A stretch of 64,000 bases of DNA. Origin: Hymenopellis radicata (lineage: Eukaryota > Basidiomycota > Agaricomycetes > Agaricales > Physalacriaceae). The translations under genes were made by a program, and so were the position numbers. Shown one piece after another: positions 20,306-31,214 of the stretch (the stretch's first letter is position 1; every line of letters begins with the position of its first letter). The notes under the pieces were generated by a model. It saw only the letters and a program-made list of their open reading frames with translations. It ran no database searches and was not told where the DNA came from. The DNA lies in assembly GCA_015501595.1 (NCBI GenBank), contig JADNRX010000086.1, forward strand, positions 108,285-172,284, written 5' to 3'.

Positions 20306-21856
20306 CTACGTCGATATCAAACGGTTGCTATCGCTACTGAGCCGAAACTTCAATGCCCACCTTCCTTTGCCATTCCAGAACCATACAGGCTCCTCCGACA
20401 ACCCAAATTTAGTCGTCGCGCGAGGAAGACGCTTCAAAATCCACGCTACCAAGCTCTTTCGCATAGCATCTTCAACTCGGTCGCCGAGTCTTCCACGAGA
20501 AAGATGAAAAACTAGTAGGAGAACCTGAAGTTCTCGCGCCGCGGTTAATGCCTTGTCGACCTCGGTCCAGGTGCAGTCACCATTAGAATCCGTGAGCGGC
20601 CAGACCCTGTTCTGGGAAAAGTGTATGACGAGCCTTTCCAGCTGATGTGACGTGTTCAGCACCTGGATATTCCACAGCAGTAGCTTCTCGTCGAGCAGTA
20701 CGTATTCATCGGTAGGGTGGTAGCGATGGTAGACGGAGATGCTGAATTGATAGATGCTGATGTTGTTTAGCTGTAGGACAGGTTGTATCGGCTCCTTGCC
20801 CTTGAGCCCCTGCTTATCGTCTCCGCGAACTAAAATTCAGACAGAAATCAATTTCCCTTCATGACGCAGAGAAAATACATCTTACGATCAATGTCATGAA
20901 TGGCGAATTGCCTTCTCGTGAGATTGACCATCGTCTGAAGACGGTCGGGAGTAACTGGGTAGAGAGCAAATGCGGTTACATCCAGCGTGCCGACTTCACG
21001 TAAAACGCCAGACGTGGCCAGGAAGTCCCAAAGGTGCAAAGAGGAACAATTATAACCCAACCATTCAGCGTCTGGCCGAGTGAAATGGAGTTCCTCCAAG
21101 GATACACCCCGTGCATGATTTCCCAGAGAGACTCCGTTTCGAAGGCGCGTATCAGCATCACCGAAATCAATCAAAGCACAAACTTCTTCTTTGTGCCAGA
21201 CTTCGGCAAGCCCATTCACTGAGACCTTCTCAAAATGCAGAACTGCCAGGCAAGGGACGCTGTGGAGAAGGTTGACAATGTCCTGCAGGCTGAATGAACA
21301 AGCATTGAAGACAACGTTGCGGAGAGATGGAGAAGACGTTAAGGCATTTATAACAGAGTGTGAAGGCTGGACATAGTTTAAGGAGACCCGTTCCAGGCGC
21401 GACATGTCGGTGATTACCGCGGCGAGGCGGGAGACGTTCCTCGTATCACCGTCGCTCCACGTATCTTCTTGAACGCTCATCGTCCGGACGTAAGTCCGGA
21501 GACGTTGTGTCTTCTCGAGAGACGCAAGGACAGCTTTCGTAGGGATACTAAGGATTACCCGTTTGAAGAAGGCTTGGCGTAGCGCTGTAGGGATCGCTTG
21601 TTTATCCCGGTTTACCACCAGCCTGAGAGTGATGTTTTCGAAGACCTGCTTCTGGATATAAACACCACAGTCTCGAATGCCACATTCTAGATCGGAAAAG
21701 GCGTTTTAGGCTGGGGAAGTCGAGGGATACATGGTCGATGATTAGGAACTTAAGCTCGGGTGGTAAATCGTGGATAGGCTGGAAACGAAAGCATACGGTG
21801 AGTACTGAAGGCGGTTCAAATCCAATGGAATTGAAACTTACGTGGGTTAAACACAT
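20306..21856 (-). pseudogene. Y2: Y-family F-box-like gene with frameshift
   Basis: Same layout as Y1 and Y3: mini-exon MCLTH (21856-21842), then PIHDLPPELKFLIIDHV from 21778, then SLKRLFRSRMWH. Just after this an extra base near 21676-21680 shifts the frame (CATTCGAGACTG against CATCGAGACTG in Y3). The downstream frame from about 21618 to 20848 is intact and ends in the usual splice, and the last exon runs to a stop at 20306. Coding potential is lost after about 45 residues unless translation starts internally. Unlike Y1 and Y3, it has no CAP gene beyond its 3' end; F1 lies there instead. Confidence 0.7.
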
Positions 21857-22254
21857 GGGAGATGGAGACACACCAGAGCAGAGGAATGCGAGTGCTTTAT
21901 ATCACGCCTGACACAATTGAGGCGCATGATCTAGGATGAGTATAAACAAAAGGACAATAGCACCGGAAGCGATGCTCGGTCTAAAACAGTAGCAGAACAA
22001 TAGGACGCAGGTTGTATTGTTCGCGCTAGAGAACAATCAGAGGAGCGCCTCATGAAGCAGTCTCGAACATCAGAGAAACGTCTTCATGCTGAAAACGAAA
22101 CTTAACTACGCAACCGCTCGAACAGCCTCCGACGCCCTCATGATCAGATGATCACTGCCACTGTAGTCTGAGGATGTGTTGCCCCGTAGCGCTGGTCCTC
22201 CAGCGATAGCGATGGTCTGGTGGGCATCGTGGATAGTCAGGAGACCGAGTGCGT

Positions 22255-22335
22255 CGACGACCTATGATGGCGAAAAGGGAAGAGAGTACGATCACGTGGT
22301 ACTCATCTGCCTTTCCTTCTGCTGCCACAAAAGAA
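22255..22335 (-). pseudogene. M-family first-exon module near 22.3 kb
   Basis: The minus strand reads AAEGKADEYHVIVLSSLFAII and then shifts frame. It corresponds to the copy at 56.7 kb in the inverted arm and contains ACGATCACGTG. Confidence 0.4.
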
Positions 22336-22609
22336 ATAGAAGCGCGTCGAGATTCTTCGAAGCCACCGACTACAAATGCTTACACCCCTATGTAGATCAT
22401 GTAGGCCTGCATTCAAGCTGTATGTATTGTTGTATGTCCGATCCACCTCTTTCGGTATTGCCACAGGCCGCAGAAAAAGCATCTTTCGAGGAACTACTCG
22501 TCATACCGAACACACCGCCACAATATCCTGTACACCAATCGGTGTTGAAAAGAGCATGAACAATTCGATTTTGACAGTAGACTGGTACAAACGTGGAGTA
22601 CAACACGTC

Positions 22610-22919
22610 CTAGTTGGCGTTTGGAACACAAACCAGAACCTGGCAGCTATTAAGCTGACAAGCTATCATACGCGCCGTGTGAGAAACGATTCCCGATGGG
22701 TGAGCTATAAACACGCACTTCCTTGGGACTCCCCGAAGGCACAGTCATGACCGGCGTCGTAGTGGTTAGAACCGTTACACGCGTCGACTGGCGTAAAGAG
22801 TGAGTCATCACGTAGCGAAGAAACGATAGACACTAACCATCATTGTCCGCAACAGCGTTCGTTTGACCAGCAAACAAGAACGCGGCTACGAAGAGGACGG
22901 TGGAGAACTTGAACAACAT
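22610..22919 (-). CDS. SSP-B1: small secreted cysteine-containing protein
   Basis: Exons 22919-22838, 22787-22719 and 22662-22610 (204 nt, 67 aa). Introns are GT..AG. It starts with a signal peptide (KFSTVLFVAAFLFAGQTNA) followed by VADNDVDACNGSNHYDAGH. The mature part has five cysteines spread over DAC, HDC, GTC, NSC and LVC. The last exon reads CQLNSCQVLVCVPNAN, the SSP hallmark. A GATAAAAGG box lies about 70 bp upstream of the ATG. All junctions preserve frame and the same gene model fits SSP-B2, so this is a real gene. No known domain; size and cysteine content fit a candidate apoplastic or effector-like protein, which is inference. Confidence 0.75.
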
Positions 22920-23275
22920 CTTGGTGGAAGTGGTATTTGGTGTTGGTTAAATTGAGAACTTGTTGGATGAAGAACATACATCATCGACGTGAGCCTTTTA
23001 TCGCTTGCTCGTAAGTACAGGTTTAGTAGCATGTCCAGACTGTTGCCTACGCACCGTGACCGTATTAGTGACGAAGAACATTGTCTCCTCCCCAGCACGT
23101 GTACGATAGATATCATACACTTCTCCGGCTGTACTACGCACCAAGTCATCATAGAATTGAATTGAGAAGACATGCGGGCTGATCACAATACGACGCGGGA
23201 AGTACCTTGACACTTGCGGTGCACCTCCTCGTTGAACTTACTTGATGACGCGCTATTCCTTTAAGATAATCCAAC

Positions 23276-23725
23276 CTAGAAGCACTGGGCATCTTCGCGT
23301 TTATCATCGCCAGTCCAAGAAGCGCTGTCCGTAATGTAAGTCCAAGAGCAAGGAAGTAAACTGATATGATAGCGATCTCACCAGATGTCATCTAATCCTT
23401 CGAACAGCCTTGTGGCATAACTGCAGCCAGCGCGGGAGCAGCATTCGGACTGGAGATGAGCGTTAACGTCAACGAAGAAGTAACAGCCGAAGTCCTCTCC
23501 TGACGATAGGTTGATTCCTGTCACAGTGATGTGGCGTAACAATCTGTCCTCTATTTCTGCACCTCGAGCGGGTGTGAGGCCGAAGCAGTTTCCGCCACAA
23601 CGAGCGTCGGAGCAGCATCCGGGCAGAGGAAATAGCTTCGGCTGTTCCTTCGCTGTTTTCCCTTGGCGATAGGTTAATTTCGTCCTGTGAGCGTGCCGTA
23701 AGAATCTATCCTCTCCTTCGTGCAC
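23276..23725 (-). CDS. CysR1: repeated Cys-rich protein, possibly secreted
   Basis: Two exons at the 3' end are well supported: ...23382 and 23324-23276, joined by a 57-bp GT..AG intron. The splice reads DDICASWTGDDKREDAQCF, and CysR2 keeps the same frame and stop, so coding is likely. The part shown starts at an in-frame ATG (23725) and would be 130 aa, but no signal peptide is visible and a further upstream exon may exist. Two internal repeats share EDR.LRH....L..G and a CCS..C cluster (PGCCSDARCGGNCFGL, then SECCSRAGCSYATRLFEGL). Diverges from SSP-A1 across a short shared spacer. No known family. Confidence 0.5.
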
Positions 23726-23947
23726 CTTACCGACAAGTTAATTTGGTCCGGGTCGTATTGATGTGGCGAGTTCGAGTGACGACTCTCTAGAGGCCATGCC
23801 AATCCTAGGAGACGGTATCTGAGAACGAAGGCAACACCGAGGCCAGTCTGACTGTATTTAAGAGCAGAGACCTGAAGGAAGAAACTCATACCAATCCTCA
23901 CTTCGATAAAAGAACTAACGACTCTCATCGTTCCTCTTTCGACAACC

Positions 23948-24274
23948 ATGTTCATGCTCAAATTCTCTGTCAACCTCCTGTTCGCCGTCGCCGTACTGAC
24001 CAGCGGCGCCACCGCGGCGGTTCACAAGAGGACCGCTGATAACGATAGTGAGTTTCCTAAACAATATCGCGGTCAAAGCGCTTACTCTCATGCTAGTCGA
24101 CGCATGCAATGGCTCCAACCATTACGACGTCGGCCACAGCTGCGCCTTCGCCGACTCCCAAGGAAGTGAGGGATTCTTGCTCCTCGTCGCTGAAAGGATA
24201 TACTGATGGAAACCTTCACAGCCTGCCAGCTCAACGCGTGCCAGAACTTGGTGTGCGTCCCGCATGCGAACTAG
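23948..24274 (+). CDS. SSP-A1: small secreted cysteine-containing protein with Kex2-like site
   Basis: Exons 23948-24047, 24097-24165 and 24222-24274 give 73 aa; both introns are GT..AG, about 50 bp. Signal peptide MFMLKFSVNLLFAVAVLTSG, then TAAVHKR with a KR dibasic site where Kex2-type processing could release the mature peptide. The mature part is DACNGSNHYDVGHSCAFADSQGTC followed, after the last splice, by QLNACQNLVCVPHAN: five cysteines in all. TATTTAAG lies about 90 bp upstream. This is the only undamaged SSP-A copy here (A2 and A3 are broken). Role unknown; a secreted peptide by structure. Confidence 0.75.
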
Positions 24275-24549
24275 AGTCGGTCAGCCTGAGGGCGCCGCTG
24301 GTCGGTCCTCATGACGTTCGACTCCTTCAACATATATGCGCTGTAATAATATCATGATGTTTGCAACCCTCGTCTTACCAAGCCCCACGCACATCTGAGC
24401 CGAAGACAATGTTCAAGTGCAAGTAGCATTCAAAGGGCTTAGAAAAGACAAGCATAGCTGTGCTATTGAATCGGCGCGTCAAGGACTCTAAGAACGACGT
24501 CGAAACGCGCAATCAACCTATCGGTGTTGAGCACTTTAGCATAGCTAAT

Positions 24550-25640
24550 CAAAAAAGAGACGTACCGGTGGGAGAATTCACGTTGTTCGTATGTTCAGCG
24601 GCTTGATCCGCACGGGCGTCCTGAAGGGAGCGCGACAGACCAAAGAAGACTACCAATGTGATGGGGGCGAAGGAGAGGCGAGGCCACCAGGCTCATATAG
24701 TACGCTGGGAAGTCGATAGAGGAGAACGGGCAACGTGTTTGAGAGACAGGTATACTGCCATAGTACCAGTCAGAAGTGAAGCGGCAACGCGAACAAAAAG
24801 ACATACGAAGAACTAGTAACAGAGGGACAGTTACATCCCCGATCCCGAGCCCCAACACCTCCATAGTTTCTGGGCCATTCCGTCAGCTCGACCTTGATGG
24901 TGCGCGCTACTCGCTGTCCATGCGCGCTGCTTAGACATATTTCCGTTCTGCGCGAGAACATACTCCTTTGCCGTTGCGAGTCGCGAGGATAGGGGGACCG
25001 TGCCCATGTATCGATAAACCAGGTTTAGCGAGCATGAAGATGTATACGTGAACGGCTTTGAAGGACAGGAAAAGAGCATGATATTTTTTGAATCCATCGA
25101 CAATTAGCGAATAATGCATGGATAGTGGACAAATTGTTCGCGCTCTGAGTCGGTTTAAATGTAGGGTACCTGTAATCTTCGTTAAAAAAAGGAAAACATA
25201 AAATGTAAGACGCACCGTTGGTATTCGCCATCGCAAGACGCCCTAAAAACTATCCCTCCATATCCCGGCACGTCGAGGAACGGTCCAACTAATCCTTGCT
25301 GTTCGATGCCAATGGACTGTGTGACTCTCTGACAGCCGCTCACAATCTGTGCTGGTGCCGCACTATTTGTGGAGACGTTGTGGGGACGTCTGGACCCAGC
25401 GACGCTCCGTTTCCACAGGCACTTTCCAAGAGGGACAGGCTTTTCCGGTTGCATTGCCCTGCGCGGCGTCCTTTCCGCAAATTTCGTGGTCTGGTGGCCG
25501 TCTTAGCTAGTGAGGAGATTCGAGAACGAGGACGCCAAAGACCACGATGAGGGCGGAAACCAAGGAGAGTACGATCACGTGCTGCACTTCCGTCTTTCCT
25601 TCCGCCATCGTGTCCGATACGTAGGAATGAAAACCCGACG
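24550..25640 (-). pseudogene. M1: decayed membrane-protein gene, M family
   Basis: Multi-exon remnant. From 25606 the minus strand reads MAEGKTEVQHVIVLSLVSA and VVFGVLVL (a membrane segment); a 7-bp insertion then shifts frame. A later block reads PEKPVPLGKCLWKRSV and APAQIVSGCQRVTQSIGIEQ, then PGLVG-like text to a GTGCGT donor. Further exons include RFAPITLVVFFGLSRSLQDARADQAAEHTNN (in separate stretches) and LNTDRLIARFDVVLRV. The same series occurs in M2 and M3 in the inverted arm, each with different lesions. Function unknown; probably a polytopic membrane protein when intact. Confidence 0.45.
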
Positions 25641-25779
25641 GACATTCTACGCCTTCGATGCTTCATCTGCTTGAATTAGGCTCCATACTCATGTTTATTA
25701 ACGTAAGGACACACACGAAAATTAACTTCAACCAACCGTGAGAGCGGAGCCACAATACGTCGCTTGTTCTTTCCCTCTC

Positions 25780-27275
25780 ATGCCGAAACACGCATACACG
25801 AAGCCATACGACAAGTTCAACCGCATCTTTTATTCCGCTGCCAAAGGAAATGCACTGTGGAGTCCTTCTCCACGGAGAGCAAGGGATGTATTTGGAACTG
25901 GTAGAACGAACGGGTACTGGGATGAAGGGATGTTGATCGGAGACCTCTTCTTGAGGACGTACATGGGAGAAGTTTCATACCTGTGGAACGTGACGCTACC
26001 TAAAGACGACTTTCGAAATACCTATGGCGCGCCGCCCGATTTCGAGCAGCTAAACCTTGATCCATCTACCGACTTTACTGTTGATCCTTTGCGCTTTCCA
26101 TCGCCTAGCGTATTCGGAACTACATGCGACAAGAAGAAGCCATTGGTTATCGAAGAGCTGTACGTATATTTCTGTGGTTTGTCTTGCATTTGTTCACGCT
26201 ATCCTGTGTAGTGACGGACCAAATAAACTTAGACTCTCAAGCACCGCAAGCGAAGGCGCGTTATTCGCCCTTCCACTAGGAGCGGCATCATACGAATGCA
26301 CAACTGCTGGGAAATTCAAGCTTCGAGCTCATGCCTTGAAACATGCTCGACGGTGGCATGACCACATATCAGATGAACTCGGATACGGGTGGACGAATGG
26401 ATTGCTGTGTCTTGTCACCGGTTGTGAAAAGACGTCGTACTGGGCATCCGCGGTCTTTGATACGGCGGAAGGATTCTCCCTAGACATCGACATGGTTACG
26501 TCTCCGACCCGCCCCATCTTTGTGCCCAACACGCAGTTTACTGGGTACTTTCAGTCGCACCAAGTTGGCAAGAAGGATGCCGAGGACACTGCTACGAAGC
26601 GACACTCGCTGACATTCCGCGCATTTCATATATCCATGCATCCGTCACTCTTCCTCAATCTTCCCTCGATTGAAATGGACGAGCATCGACCGCACGATTT
26701 CTTCTGTTGTATACCACTGTCACTTCGTCCACCAGTGAAGTCTTACGAGGAAGAGTTTGTCGTGCGTTTAACTGTTCTCCACTACAATCTTCTTCCAATC
26801 TTATTTGCCTTTTCTAGAGTTTCCATCCTTCGCTCGTCATCAGCCAGCTCATTCATCGATCTGTATGACCCCCAAACTGGTATACCTTGCATGTGCTAAC
26901 AGAGCTTTCTAGGTCCCGGGAATCATGGTAGCAGTTGTTCACGACGATGATATCGTTAACGTCCTGGACTCGGATGCGGTGGGTAATGCCCTCTCGAAAA
27001 CTGGCACTTGACTGACCGACTCGCAGAGCCGGCTACCAGACGAGAAAGAACTGCAACGTCTCATGACTCAACGCTTCGTCCTTGCCTTAACGCCTGGTAC
27101 GCATTCATTATTATCAAACTCACATCAATTGAAGACGTCCCTAGAGCGTAACGCATACTTGGTGGATCGTTCGGAAGTCCACCGCGGAGTATTAGGGCGC
27201 TGCCTGGCTTTGTTTCGCATACCGCTGACGGCACTTGGACTTCTCAGCTTTGCGGCAGTCAGAGAGAAGCCGTAG
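25780..27275 (+). CDS. Z1: Agaricomycete-type unknown family protein (TGCEKTSYW motif)
   Basis: Inferred exons 25780-26159, 26212-26761, 26818-26862, 26913-26978 and 27027-27275: 429 aa if the last short 48-bp in-frame segment is retained. Order of recognisable parts: an N-terminal DVFGTGRTNGYWDEGMLIGD, an IEEL/DGPNKLRLSS junction created by splicing, GALFALPLGAASYEC, LKHARRWHDHI, LLCLVTGCEKTSYWASAVF, then after splicing FHPSLVISQLIHRSVPGIMVAVVHDDDIV and LPDEKELQRLM. These parts resemble a large family of uncharacterised proteins in mushroom-forming fungi that carry 'TGCDKT..W..A.F' and 'HPSD.IN.YLL' motifs. No signal peptide or membrane span. Nearly identical to Z2 in the other arm. The start is set at the MPKHAYTK Met; an upstream frame is broken in this copy but open in Z2. 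Confidence 0.65.
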
Positions 27276-27428
27276 ATTATACGTACCTTTCGTCCTTGTC
27301 AATATCCTCACAATGCGACTGAGGTCAGAAGTAGTATTTGGTTTCCACTACTTCTTTTCTCCGTCGACAAAACTATTGGAGACTCTGACTAAATAAAAAG
27401 ATCTGCTGAAGACGCACGTCCACGCCGC

Positions 27429-27644
27429 ATGGCAGGCAAAGTCGCGAATAAGTGGTATCAGCGCAACACAGACACATGTTGCTCGGCCTTCGCATGGACA
27501 ATGGCGTCTGCAGTGGTTGTCGCGGTGGTCGCCTGGACGAACAGAGAACCGTCTATCGGCCTCTCAGAAATGAACTACTATCCACATACCTCGTTGTCTT
27601 GTGAAAGTCGTTTCTATGAACCTGAATTCTCCATGCATATTTAG
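27429..27644 (+). CDS. Small ORF conserved downstream of Z (possible first exon)
   Basis: Reads MAGKVANKWYQRNTDTCCSA, FAWTMASAVVVAVVAWTNRE: a short polar start, two adjacent Cys and a hydrophobic span. The homologous ORF beyond Z2 (46642-46418, minus) keeps about 40 residues with mostly conservative changes before the frames diverge, so the shared part could be a real first exon of a small membrane protein whose remainder is not recognisable. Confidence 0.3.
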   Translation: MAGKVANKWYQRNTDTCCSAFAWTMASAVVVAVVAWTNREPSIGLSEMNYYPHTSLSCESRFYEPEFSMHI

Positions 27645-27929
27645 TAGAACGTGGCGGGCTATAGACGACGCCAGAACCGCGCCGGTGAATCCTGGGGCGG
27701 AGAGTCAGGAACATTGGAATCCACTCAAGCGATAGAACATACCCATCCGATCGAACAAAATTAGAGACCGGGGAGAGTAACACTGGTGAAAGCAGCGAGC
27801 AGAAATATGTTAGAAGCAAGCAAGGCGAAAGTCCACCATGACCGCCTGTATGTGCATGAGTGAAATAAGCTGCAAGAAATGGGCAATCGATATCCGTTGG
27901 AGTTAGAATGTGTTAAGTGAGGAATTGCC

Positions 27930-29150
27930 CCTCGTCCTTTGAAACGATCACAGCGTGCCATCTCAGCTCAATGCATGCCAGAACTTGGCGCGCATCCCGA
28001 ACGTGAACTGAAGCCTGAGAGCGCCGTTGACCGGCCCTTGTGGTGCTCGCCTCCATAGATGTAGCTGAGCTTGGACGAAGTGATTATACTTACTAGCATC
28101 GTTTGAGAGCCCAAGTTGTCACCACGCATCGCTGAAGCAAAGACCGTCATGGTAGGTGTCAAAATTGGCATTGACCCTCGCGAAAAGACAAGCGTGGCAG
28201 TACTAGTTAATCCTATACCGACAAGAATCCCAAAGAACGAGGTCGAAACGCACAATCAACCTATCGACACGAGAACGAATGCGCGTCATGTTCGAGAGAG
28301 GCTGGCACTAGCACCAATTAGGAATGAAGCGATAACGTGGAAAAGACATACTAGAAACGAGTAACCTTCACTTCCACATATGAGCTTCCGGACCTTTCCG
28401 TCACTGAACACCTCCAACTGACTATAGGTGTGTTCTATTCGTTCCGCGAGAACAGACAAAGTCGCACCTCAAGGATAGGGGTCCCAGAACCATACAACCA
28501 GGACATGGTTACGGGTAAACAGCAGTTCAAGCCGGTATGAAGATGGACACATGAAGGGCGTTGAGGGAGCAAAAAGGACCGGTGATAATCTGTCTACGAC
28601 GTTTAGCAGATTACTATGTATGCATGAACCAGTTTGGTCTCGCACCTTTCGTGACTTCGCCGAAACAAATATGGCGCCTGCAGTCGCCGTGAGGAAAGGA
28701 AAGTGCTTGGAAAGAAAGACGCACTATTCTAGCTTCGCCATTGAGCTAGTCATGTCACCAAGGTAGGTACATCAAGTCCAAAGAGATTCCGACTAATCCA
28801 ATATCAAAGTGCAGGTCATGCTCGTCGCGCCGAGTCCCTCTGACGATACACTCGGATGCCTGCAACGACGGCTCGATATCCGGGCTGAGTGCGGCACTAT
28901 TCGTGGAGGAATTGGGGCCGCTCCTCCAGCAACAGTCGTCCTCCTTTTCGCTCGCAGGTTCCTCAATGGATAGACCTTTCTGAGTTGCATGATGGGTAAA
29001 AGCTCAGGGATACGTCCTTCCGTGGAATATAGCACAGTAGCCGTCGTGATGACCAGGAAAATGAGTACCCCGACGACCCGGATGAAGGCGAAAGGGAAGA
29101 GTAAAACGATCACGTGCTGCGTTTCCCTCTTTCCTTCCACCGTCATGGGC
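27930..29150 (-). pseudogene. M4: further decayed M-family copy with SSP exon debris
   Basis: First-exon module from 29146: MTVEGKRETQHVIVLLFPFA, then FIRVVGVLIFLV; then PNSSTNSAALSPDIEP-like text corresponding to the PTNSPAPAQISSG region of M2. Around 28255-28100 a TM-like frame (FFGILVGIGLTSTATLVF) aligns with the LNTDRLIARFEVVLRV exon of other copies. At about 27957-28018 (plus strand) is a degraded SSP-A last exon. Strongly diverged from M1-M3, so an older copy. It lies directly before promoter block P2. Confidence 0.4.
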
Positions 29151-29259
29151 GGTAAGAACGAGACCAGGAACTGGCACGAATGTTCTACGTCACGGACTAC
29201 CTTTTACTTATGCACGAGCATCGGATGCTTCAGACTTTGACCTCAGTCCGTCATATGGC

Positions 29260-29880
29260 AGGTCTGCAAGTTGACTGGTCTCCATCCGCTGGGGCGGCTG
29301 ATTAGTGCTGTTGGTTTTGGCATTAGACGGACCCAGTAAATCATCCCACTTGGCGACTTGTTTTTAATCCCGATCGAAGAGATTGTTCCGGACTCTTATT
29401 CCTCCCGGATGAAGGTTAACTCGGATTGGAACAGTTGTCAGCTTTCCAGTCAAACAAGCTGGAATAAATTGCGCGCTAGGTAACTGTGGGCTAAAATACA
29501 TCCGTTCAGCCCTCCATCATGCTCATTCTGTCAATACTAATTATTGCGCCACATACACTTTGTCCCTCCACAGTAGGTTGCATTACCGAGGCTTCCCTTT
29601 TGTCGTCCACTTTGAAAGACTTCCCCATGAATCTTACCACTCTAGATGATGTGCTTTCATAACAATGAGCCTTTGGCAACGTTTGTTCGCCTCTTTCGCG
29701 AGGACCACTGGTCTTTGGCCACGAGTATTTGTCGTCCCTAAAAGGCAATACCTGGACAAACCTTGTGAACCGAGCCAAATAATTTCCTCTTGCGCCTGTC
29801 TGCCATTGTTTGCCCTGTGGACGATTGCTCGTACCATTGTCCGCCATGAATGGTACTGGCGACGGTCGAGGGTATAAAGG
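29260..29880 (+). promoter_or_regulatory. W-promoter block P2 with TATA box
   Basis: Homologous to P1 over about 600 bp, with the same landmarks and TATAAAG at 29873-29879, 117 bp before the W2 ATG. It differs by a short insertion after CCTTGTGAACCG (about 29775-29790). Confidence 0.65.
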
Positions 29881-29995
29881 CGCGACGGACAACGCGTTCG
29901 TTTCTGCAAGAAACACATCCCCCCGACGATAATGCTCCCGGTTGAGGTTATTCTCTACACGTCCTACAATTTATTATCCAATCTCCAATCACATC

Positions 29996-30820
29996 ATGTT
30001 TGCCTCGAATACTTCCTCCACCACGTCCTACTCTCGCGCTGGCTCCCCCAGCGTTGACGAGCTCCTCGCCGACCTCGAAGCATCCGTCGCCGCGCCTCCC
30101 ACATATCACGACGACACCGTCTACCGCCCCCAGACTCCCAGCAGACTCACAGCACACATGGAACTAGCCATAGACCCAGAGGTCCCACTCTGGGCTAACC
30201 GGCTCACAGCACCTATTACAGACCGGGATGTTCCACTGGACGCCCTCAAGCGCTCCCTCCCACCTGTCAAGTTTACAACACTCGGCAACTTGAAGGACAT
30301 GGGTCATCCTCAAGGCTTCGACTTCAGCGCTTTCGGCGAAGCCTCTCGCTCTCCATGCATCCAATGGGATGCTGACCTCGTCTTCATGTCCCAAAGGCCG
30401 TCCGGCGCCGTAGAAGAGAGGTTTGTCGTCAATTCCGGGACGGCCTTTGGAGTCGAGGGATACCAGGATATCTGCTACCTTGCTCAGAAGCGCAAGGCCG
30501 ACGAGGATGTGGATATGGACGCGGATACGGAGCATGTCGTTGAAGAGATGAGGAAGAAGCACAAAGTCGACAAGTCTCCGAGTCGTCGCAATCCCAGAAA
30601 GGCTACTACAGCTTCTCCTTCCCCAGCGAAAGGAGCTACTCCCAAATCCACTCCCAAGCCAGCTTCCCGCAAATCCACACCAACACCTGCACCTCGAAAG
30701 CCAAATCCGCGCTCCCAGACCAGCCAGAGATCCGCCGTCGCTGGGCCATCGGCTAGTATCCCTGGGTGGCAGACGCGCTGGACGACGGAGGCTGAGAAGA
30801 CGATCATTATGGAGGCATGA
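29996..30820 (+). CDS. W2: intact W-family protein, unknown, probably nuclear
   Basis: Single exon, 274 aa. N-terminal AGSPSVDELLADLEAS followed by VAAPPTYHDDTVYRP; a central region with DPEVPLWANRL, LPPVKFTTLGNLKDMGHPQG, SPCIQWDADLVF, RPSGAVEERFVVNSG and YQDICYLAQKRKADED; then acidic VDMDADTE, a basic MRKKHKV and a Pro/Ser/Lys-rich low-complexity tail ending WTTEAEKTIIMEA. No known domain. The alternating acidic and basic blocks and clustered lysines suggest a nuclear protein (inference). The only undamaged member of the close W1/W2 pair. Followed in the same direction by F2 after about 400 bp. Confidence 0.7.
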   Translation: MFASNTSSTTSYSRAGSPSVDELLADLEASVAAPPTYHDDTVYRPQTPSRLTAHMELAIDPEVPLWANRLTAPITDRDVPLDALKRSLPPVKFTTLGNLKDMGHPQGFDFSAFGEASRSPCIQWDADLVFMSQRPSGAVEERFVVNSGTAFGVEGYQDICYLAQKRKADEDVDMDADTEHVVEEMRKKHKVDKSPSRRNPRKATTASPSPAKGATPKSTPKPASRKSTPTPAPRKPNPRSQTSQRSAVAGPSASIPGWQTRWTTEAEKTIIMEA

Positions 30821-31214
30821 GCGTGTCGCACTCTATACCCCAGAACACCGATTCCTATTCTTGTATATTTCAGTCTTCATTTTCATTGATTAAACAGTTA
30901 CACCAGTCCCCACCCACTCTCATTCAGCACGCCAACTGTTGTAGGACATATTTAGTAGTGTAGCTGATAGTTATGTATCTTAATCTTGCAACCACGATGC
31001 TCTTTTTCATTACGATCGTTGTATGATTATCAAATCGGCTAGAGCGCGAGATGACAGCTGGATTAATAATGAGAAGGTGGAGATTCATGCTATACGTGAG
31101 TCTCGTTACCGACCATATATGAGAAGACAAGCTGCGATATAACTCCCATCATCTAGTACGTCCCCATACGTTATCCTGCCAGTGTCCTCGTCCTCAAAAA
31201 AATTTCCAGGCGGG

